A DNA stretch of 64,000 nt, taken from positions 39,870,874 through 39,934,873 of the forward strand of contig CM041090.1 in NCBI GenBank assembly GCA_023079485.1, in the 5' to 3' direction. Below are positions 57,723-64,000 of the stretch, piece by piece. Every line of letters starts with the position of its first letter. The first letter of the stretch is position 1. Source of the stretch: Archilochus colubris (Eukaryota; Chordata; Aves; Apodiformes; Trochilidae). A program made the position numbers and the translations under genes. Below the pieces are notes generated by a model. That model ran no database searches. It saw only the letters and a program-made list of their open reading frames with translations, and was not told the DNA's origin.

Positions 57723-58764
57723 GAAGGTCTGGATGAAGGACAGTGCCCTTTTCAAGGTGGATGGGGGTTGTGTGTGGGTTTTTCACTTTCTTTCATGAGC
57801 AAAGCCCTGTGGTGGCATCTCCTGCAAGTCCACCTCCCCTGGCACTGCCTCCTGACACCCAGCAGCAGAGGAATGTGCATGGAAGTTCAGCTCTGGAGCC
57901 CACCAAGCATCCCCCCCATGCAGGGGGTCCATGCTATCAGAAAAGCCACTTGTCATTCCCTTACATGGACTAAACCCATTTTTTCTCCTGCTGGCCCCAG
58001 CAAAGCAGCTAACCAAGCAACCCCAAAAGCTGTCAGCTCATCATCACCCAAGTTATTCCCTACAAACAATATTCAAGGCAAGAATAGGGGGTGCTGGGCT
58101 GAAAAGCCCCCCCATCCAGCATGCCTGCAGCTGCAGAGCCAGCCCAAGAAAAGGCAACAAAGGGGCTGTGAAAGGGCCACCATGGTTTGGCAAATAGCAG
58201 CCAGTGAGCTCAAGAGCAGAGTAATTCACAGGAACACAGGTGGCCCCCAAAACCCCATGGCTTGTAGCCTTGGCTTATCTATTTTCCTGTTAGGGGCAGA
58301 GGGGGGATATGAAACCATGAAATGTGTTGGTCCCTTGACACTTCTCAGGCATCTCTCTGCCCCGTGTTGCCCCTCATCTAGGACAAGGCTGGGATGCTGA
58401 GCTGTGAGGCACAACTGAGCATTGGAAGGTGCCTCCAATGAGCACACATTTCCAGATAACAGCACAAAAAAATCCCCTTTTCCTCCACCTGTGTCTGTGC
58501 TAATCATCTCAACAGCTATCTCAGCCCATCAGGCAGGCTGGAGGGATCCCCCCTTCCTCCCAGCAGGTCTCCAAGCCCCTGCAAAGCCTGAAATCCATTT
58601 GGATGCCCAGAGCATGGCACAAAGCCACCTGGACCCCAGCCAGAGTCTTGACACTTGGACCTGCAGGCAGGAGGGGACCACAGGGCCTCTGCCAACAACC
58701 TGCTCCTGGCAACTGCTGCTCCCCAGCATCCCTGCCTCCCAGCAGCCTTTCTGCTTTCATATCA
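57723..58764. other. Unique flank, no gene seen
   Basis: A 229-codon plus-strand frame (57711-58400) overlaps the preceding CR1 tail and has no known domain; other frames are shorter. Confidence 0.4.
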
Positions 58765-59250
58765 CAAAATCATAGAATCCAACCTTTGGATTGGAAAGGA
58801 CCTTAAAGCTCATCCATTCCCAAACTCCCGGCCATGGTCAGGGACACCTCCCACCAGCCCAGGTTGCTCCAAGCCCCATCCAACCTGGGCTGAGACACTG
58901 CCAGGGATGGGGCAGCCACAGCTTCTCTGGGCAATCTGTTCCAGAGTCTCAGCACCCTCACACCAAACTATTTCTTCCTCACATCTCATCTCAATCTCCC
59001 CTCTTCCATCTGGAAACCCTTCCCCCTCATCCCATCCCTCCCTGCCCTTGTCCCCAGTCCCTCCCCAGCTTTCCTGGAGCCCCTTCAGGCACTGGAAGGT
59101 GCTCTAAGGTCTCCCCATTGCAGCCTTCTCTTCTCCAGCCTCAACACCCCCAACTCTCTCAGCCTGGCTCCAGAGCAGAGCTGCTCCAGCCCTCCCAGAA
59201 GCTCCAGAGCCTCCTCTGGACTCACTCCAACACCTCCATCTCCACCTGGT
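58765..59250 (-). mobile_element. CR1 LINE type A, about 485 bp
   Basis: Tail ACAAAATCATAGAATCCAAC, then CCATGGTCAGGGACACCTCC, GGAAGGTGCTCTAAGGTCTC, and a 5' end at CACCTCCATCTCCACCTGGT. Nearly the same extent as the plus copy at 53325. Confidence 0.94.
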
Positions 59251-59345
59251 GATGAGAGAATATTTCTTCCTAATATTTAACTTCAATCTCCCCTCTTTCA
59301 GCTGGAAACCAATCCCCCTCATCCCATCCCTCCACGCCCTGGCTG
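59251..59345 (-). mobile_element. CR1 LINE type A internal fragment
   Basis: AATATTTCTTCCTAATATTT, AACTTCAATCTCCCCTCTTT and CAGCTGGAAACCAATCCCCC match the segment at 60120-60185, without tail. It abuts the previous copy directly. Confidence 0.75.
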
Positions 59346-59931
59346 AGAGTCCCTGGGTCTTGCAAGGTTGGGTAGCTCATGTCACATCCCACAGGGGAAG
59401 GAAGCTCCAGCAAAGAAATGTTATTTTTGTTCCTCTGGCTGTGTTTTAAGTTTCTATAGCTACCAGCAGTCAGCTGTTGGGAAATGCTGCTGTGCCCTTC
59501 CCTGAACATTGCTTTTGGGTGGAAAAGCAGGAAACAGGGCCCAGCAGAAAGGGGTTTTGACTTGCCATATTCCAGCATCTCTCCTCCTCTCATCTCCATC
59601 CCTCCTTCTGGATGGGATGAGCACATTTGGCCGTGTGCTGGAGATGCTTCACTGAGCTTGGTGATCAGATTGCAGGGCCAGATGCAGCTCAGCTTCCCTG
59701 CAGAGCTGTCAGCAATGGTGGCCAAGGACACCCAGATCAGCTGGGAAGCAGCATGTCAGGATGAGCAGGGCTGCTGACAGAGGGGACAGTCCCCAGCCCT
59801 CAGGTCTCCTTTAGTCCTGGGCACTGATGTCACCTCCTGCTGAGCATCCCTCTTTCTGCTCTGCAAGGATCCTGCAGGAAACCAAACCTCCTCCTGTTCT
59901 GCCTTTCCCTGGTCCCATCAGCCCTTTGGCA
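59346..59931. other. Unique flank, no gene seen
   Basis: No repeat or exon recognised. The 153-codon minus frame 59270-59731 starts in unique sequence, runs into CR1 at its end and has no known domain. Confidence 0.4.
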
Positions 59932-60190
59932 CAGAACCATGGAATGGTTTGGGCTGGAAAGGACCCTAAAGCTCCTCCATTCCCTCCCCCTGCCATGGTC
60001 AGGGACACCTCCCACCAGCCCAGGTTGCTCCAAGCCCCATCCAACCTGGGCTGAGACACTGCCAGGGATGGGGCAGCCACAGCTTCTCTGGGAAACCTGG
60101 CACAGGGGCTCAGCACCCTCACACCAAGCAATTTCTTCCTAATATTTAACTTAAATCTCCCCTCTTTCAGCTGGAAGCCAACCCCCCTCA
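59932..60190 (-). mobile_element. CR1 LINE type A 3' end, about 255 bp
   Basis: Tail AACCATGGAATGGTTTGGGC, then GGACCCTAAAGCTCCTCCAT, the CCAGCCCAGGTTGCTCCAAG block and AATTTCTTCCTAATATTTAA, ending near ACCCCCCTCATGC. Confidence 0.93.
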
Positions 60191-60439
60191 TGCTTAAATA
60201 CACACAACATTCAACAAATCATCTTTAAATAACTTGTTATGCTGCTTTCTTTTTGAGGGTGTAGCCCTCAGAGAGGAGGAAAAGGGCCAGGGGACAATCA
60301 CAGCCTCCCTAAAAGCCAGAAGCAACCTGAGGAGCCCTTGCCAAACCCTGAGGCCACCTTTGCATCCCCAGCTTGTTGCCACAATGATAAAATCCACCTT
60401 CCATCTCCAAACCATGAGCCAGTCCTCCACAGACCAGGT
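60191..60439. other. Unique sequence between CR1 copies
   Basis: About 250 bp with no recognised feature. Confidence 0.35.
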
Positions 60440-60537
60440 CAGCAACCTCCCATGCAGAAGGGTTGGAGCTAGATGGTCTTTAAAGGTCCTTTCCAACCCT
60501 ACCCAATCTCTGACTCTATTCTATGATTCCATGGTTC
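60440..60537 (+). mobile_element. CR1 LINE tail fragment, about 100 bp
   Basis: GGTTGGAGCTAGATGGTCTT, AAAGGTCCTTTCCAACCCT and ACTCTATTCTATGATTCCAT form a CR1 3' end. Confidence 0.88.
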
Positions 60538-60554
60538 ATCCACTTTCAGGAATA

Positions 60555-60785
60555 ATGTGTCTGCTATAAATAAATATAATAAATAAACATAAATATATAA
60601 ATATAAATAAATATAATGTGTCTGCTATAAAATCCTAAGGGGGGCAGAGGGGTACTCACACACAAGACATTAAATAGGGTCTGAGGACCATTTCCTTAAA
60701 GGGGTTGAGTCCTAGTGGTATTTGAGTTAATAATGATAATTAATAATAATAATTTGAGTTAATAATGATAATAACCTAGTGGTTA
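60555..60785. repeat. AT-rich simple repeats
   Basis: Two patches: (TAAATA)n-like at 60565-60616, where ATAATGTGTCTGCTATAAA occurs twice (60551 and 60613), and TTGAGTTAATAATGATAAT repeated at 60723-60772 with CCTAGTGGT on both sides. Both look like slippage or small tandem duplications. Confidence 0.8.
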
Positions 60786-62034
60786 TTTGTGTCCTAGTGG
60801 TAGCAGACCTCATTTTGTTCCAGGACAGATGTGTTTCTGGAGGCATTGCCTAGATGCAATGTTGTGGGTTTTTTCTCCTTCTGTCAAGTGTTAGGAAACA
60901 AGAGTCCAGAGTAATTCACTGCCATCCCTCCTGGTTTCTGTTCTTGTAACCATTTGGGGGTGTTTTTACCATGCAGACACACGTGTACATCAGTGAGCTG
61001 GTGCCTCAGTTAATGCAAGGCTCAGGAGGTCGGAGGTTGGGTTCACACAAACATACCTGGAGTATTTTCCCAAAGCTTGTCTGAACTTCATGTCACCTTC
61101 TTCAGTCTGAAAATGAGAGGCAGGCAGTGTTCCTCATGAGATAACCTGCATGGCATGAATCCAGCAAAGTCAAAGCAGAAAAAAAGCTTTTCCTGGAGTG
61201 TTTGGGCCTTGGAGTCAGCTCCCAACCAGGACCAGGAGAGCTGGGCTCTGGGTCTTGGAATGCTTTGGACAGCTTCTAAGTGGCCTCCAGTGATGGGGAC
61301 CTGTCCTTGCTGTCACCCTTCAGACCCAGAACCCGCTCCAGGAGCTTTCCTTAGGAAGGAAACACCTACTCAGAGCTCTGAACGCCATCACACAGCTGCT
61401 GGAGAAAGGTTGGAAGATGATGGATTCACACCATTAACCTGCAAACATGCTTATTCCACAATACCTCTCAGGTCCTGCCCTGATTTAAAGCCCAACACTG
61501 GGCACACATCTGGCAAAGGGCAGTGACACCTCCTCATCTCCATCACCAGCTCTGCCAGGAGGGGAGATGACACCAGTGCTGAGCTGGGACTCAGGAGTTT
61601 GCAGATATTTGCAGAGTAAGCAAGTCCCCAGAAGAGGTGACACACACAGGGGTCCTGATGGGCAATTTGCTGCCTGCTCTTTGACATCACAAGATGTTTC
61701 AGGACATTAAAAAAATCACTTCTGGGTAACTCAGCAACAAAACAAAGCCACCTCGGGTCAGTCTTTTAGTGACAATGACAAGAAATATTTCTGCCTCTGC
61801 TTTCAACAAGCAATTTGCTTTTTTTTTTATTTTTTAACTGGTGTCTGAAATGCCAGATTAAAAATCTCTCTCCTGGCTCTTCAAACTCTCTTTTTTACCT
61901 CTGTAACTAATTACACCCCTAACCCCTCATGCTGCTGAAAGAGAGCTGATGGGTTGATGGACATTGGGCATCAACCCAATGCCCAATGCCAGAAAAAGTC
62001 CTGTGGTGGCCAAAGTCTGCCCAGCAAAGGAGAA
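60786..62034. other. Unique flank; one candidate exon
   Basis: Mostly unique sequence, with a T tract at 61820-61829. A 50-nt segment at 61057-61106 has consensus-like splice sites on the minus strand (separate entry). No other exon seen. Confidence 0.4.
61057..61106 (-). other. Possible 50-nt internal exon (unassigned)
   Basis: On the minus strand a polypyrimidine acceptor (CTGCCTCTCATTTTCAG) precedes 61106, and a strong donor (CCAG then GTATGT) follows 61057. One frame is open and would read TEEGDMKFRQALGKYS; the other two contain stops. I recognise no protein. It could be an upstream non-coding PELI2 exon, part of a long non-coding RNA, or chance. Confidence 0.25.
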
Positions 62035-62353
62035 AAACTTCAAGAGAGACTGGGATCTGCTGGAGAGAGGCCAAGGGAGAGCTGTGAGGATGAGGAAGGG
62101 ACTTGAGCATCTCCTGTAAAGAAAGACTGAGAGCCCTGGGGGTGTTCAGCCTGGAGAAGAGAAGGCTGAGAGGGGATCTCTGGATGTCCATCAATAGCTG
62201 AGGGGTGGGGGGCAAGAGGAAGGAAGGAATCTCTGTTCAGTGGTGCCCAGGAACAGGACAAGGAATAATGGGGTGAAGGGAGAACAGAGGAAGTTCCAGC
62301 TCAAGATGAGGAGAAACTTCTCTGCTGGGAGAGTGAGGGAGCCCTGGCCCAGG
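62035..62353 (+). mobile_element. CR1 LINE fragment cut off by an LTR
   Basis: CTGGATCTGCTGGAGAG-like start, then GGGTGTTCAGCCTGGAGAAG, TCTGTTCAGTGGTGCCCAGG, CAGGACAAGGAATAATGG and GAGCCCTGGCCCAGGCTGC. Where other copies continue CCAGGGAGGTTGTGG, this one switches to LTR sequence. Confidence 0.88.
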
Positions 62354-62935
62354 CTGCTCAGCTCTGAGGAACATTTTGCCCTCTGGAAGGAGAAAAGGAG
62401 TAAAAAGGTCACACCTGGAACCCTTCTTTGGGGAGGAACAGACAAGATAAATGACCAAAATTGACCAAACAGAGTATTCCATCCCATACACCTCATCCTC
62501 AGTGTAAATTTGAGGGATCATGAGGGTCAAACCCCTTCCTGCCTCCCCTTCTTCACCTGTCCCTGATTGCTTCAGCATCCTGGGAGGATTCCATCCCTTC
62601 CTCTGCCTGTGCTCCTGATCCATCCCAGCCTGAGTCTGTGTGTTCCTGCCTCCAGCTCCCAACTGCTCCTGACTCCAGGAGTCCAGCCTGGACTTTCCCA
62701 GGGCTGCCCTGCAGCCTCGGGGGTGACGTGAGAGTTATTGGGGGTGAGGGAGGAAGAACATGGGATCAATTTTCCTGTATATTTGTATATATTTAGTTAT
62801 TTTTCCTATTTATCATTACTGTTCCATTAAAGCTGTGTAGTTTAGTTCCCAACCCATCAGTCTCTCTCCCTTATTCTCTCTCATTCATCTGGGAGGGGGT
62901 TTAATAAAGAGCATCTGTTATTTGAACACTGAACC
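62354..62935 (+). mobile_element. Partial ERVK-like LTR, same family as 9621-10405
   Basis: Aligns to the reverse complement of about 9650-10221: CTCAGCTCTGAGGAACATTT, TTTGGGGAGGAACAGACAAG, CAAACAGAGTATTCCATCCC, GTGACGTGAGAGTTATTGGG and ACCCATCAGTCTCTCTCCC. It lacks about the first 200 bp of U3 and the last bases of U5. The TATA box is decayed (TGTAAATTTGAGG near 62504); ATTAAA is kept at 62826-62831. No internal retroviral sequence follows. Confidence 0.9.
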
Positions 62936-63171
62936 TTCATCCCCAAGCAGCCAAATCAAATTCTTTCTCCTTCTCCCCACATCCCTGGGGGCAGAACCAG
63001 AGCTGGGCTACATCTCCAAGGCACCCAGCACAAATACCTCTGATGTTGGCCACCCCAAACTCTGTCTGTGTTCACTGCAGACCTCAACACCTATTGCTGG
63101 CCTTGCCACAGCTCAGGGTTATGGAATCTGATAGAAAAAAAATTCTCTTTCACCTCCATGAAAGCAGAGCT
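62936..63171. other. Unique sequence
   Basis: No feature recognised between the LTR and the minisatellite. Confidence 0.35.
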
Positions 63172-63608
63172 TGGCCCTGGGAGCAGAAGGAGTCCCTGGA
63201 ATCAGAAGGAGCCCCTGGGAGAAGAAGGATTCCCTGGGATCAGGAGGAGCCCCTGGGAGAAGAAGGAGCCCCTGGGAGAAGAAGGAGGCCCTGGAATCAG
63301 AAGGATTCCCTGGGATCAGAAGGAGCACCTGGGAGAAGAAGGATCCCCTGAGAGAAGAAGGAGTCCTTGGGAGAAGAAGGATTCCCTGGGATCAGAAAGA
63401 GCCCCTGGGATCAGAAGGAGTTCCTTGGAGAAGAAGGATCCCCTGGGAAAATAAGGATTCCCGGGGATCAGAAGGAGCCCCTGGCATCAGAAGGAGCCGC
63501 TTGGAGAAGAAGGAGGCCCTGAGAGAAGGAGTCCTTGGGAGAAGAAGGATTCCCTGGGATCAGAAAGAGCCCCTGGGATCAGAAGGATTCCTTGGGAGAA
63601 AAAGGAAT
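63172..63608. repeat. 15-bp minisatellite with open plus-strand frames
   Basis: About 29 units of CCTGGGAGAAGAAGG-type 15-mers, with two main variants: CCTGGGAGAAGAAGG(A/G) and CCTGGGATCAGAAGG(A/G). Variants alternate in a loose higher-order pattern; one stretch (63355-63420) recurs closely at 63523-63590. Because the period is a multiple of three and no stop occurs in the unit, long frames stay open (for example 63171-63686, repeating WDQKEPLG and RRRIP). I see no promoter or splice evidence that they are coding. Confidence 0.93.
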
Positions 63609-64000
63609 CACATTAGTACTGACCCTGGAGTGGACAAACCCCAAGACAGGAGTGGGACAGAGCCTGCAGTGAACCCTGGGAGATGAAGATGCCCATCCTA
63701 AAGCAGAAAAAAAAAAAAAAAAAAAAAAGACCCCAAACCCAACCATTTTCCTAACACCCACCAGCCTTTTCCCCTGGTTTTGATGTGAGGAGCCCCAGGC
63801 AGGAGCCCAACCTGTGAGTGCAATGAAGTCCCCTGTGCATTTGGCCACCACCATCATAAAATCCCCTCTGGGAACCCAACCTGGAGGCAAAGAAATTACA
63901 GCTGCTCCCCTTGGGACTTGTGATGTCTCTGGGCTAGCAGGATCAGGTCTAAAACCTGGTGGAAAGGCAAAGTGCTACAAGTTTATGCACGTACATGGCT
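63609..64000. other. Unique sequence with poly(A) tract
   Basis: A run of about 25 A lies at 63705-63729; nothing else recognised up to the window end. Confidence 0.5.

Noticed and set aside
57711..58400. 229-codon plus-strand frame
   Set aside because: No domain, no homologue recognised and no splice or promoter signals; it begins in a CR1 tail. Likely chance.

Overview
The window looks like avian nuclear DNA. It carries dozens of CR1 LINE fragments ending in the bird-type (ATTCTATG)n tail, two copies of a class II (ERVK-like) LTR family, and one recognisable vertebrate gene exon. The species cannot be fixed from the sequence. No bacterial, plasmid or CRISPR-type content was seen.

Layout: the only host coding sequence I can support is the first coding exon of PELI2 (Pellino-2 E3 ubiquitin ligase), minus strand, 4341 to 4265, inside a CpG island of about 1.5 kb (about 3320-4880). 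Bases 1-4264 are therefore the start of PELI2 intron 1. Bases 4342-64000 are the 5' flank of PELI2, a repeat-rich stretch with no second gene I can recognise. The promoter is bracketed by tandem repeats: a G-rich minisatellite (231-629) and a GC-rich minisatellite (3795-4012) in intron 1, and a GGGAT/GGGGT/GGCGT pentamer array (4886-5108) about 550 bp upstream of the start codon.

The flank is dominated by 5'-truncated CR1 copies of at least five 3'-end types on both strands. Several are informative: a CR1 nested in an older CR1 with a visible target-site duplication (13195-14280); two long, nearly identical CR1 copies in inverted orientation (45527-46672 and 49493-50638) that share the same reverse-transcriptase active-site change and the same internal deletion; a CR1 copy with an intact 258-codon C-terminal frame (47535-48432); and an 11-unit array of about 190 bp (32890-34968) whose unit includes part of an adjacent CR1. 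Paralogous pairs that extend beyond CR1 sequence lie at 15745-16325/55936-56497 and 24757-25435/26066-26840.

An ERVK-like LTR with a tRNA-Lys primer-binding site lies at 9474-10407 on the minus strand. Its internal region is almost gone and it ends in a 98-bp copy of its own LTR start. A partial LTR of the same family lies at 62354-62935 on the plus strand. Between repeats lie unique stretches with no supported gene. One possible 50-nt exon (61057-61106, minus) and a few AT-rich blocks that might be conserved non-coding elements are flagged at low confidence. No new multi-gene system was found; the most unusual items are the CR1-derived satellite and the traces of a defective CR1 source lineage.
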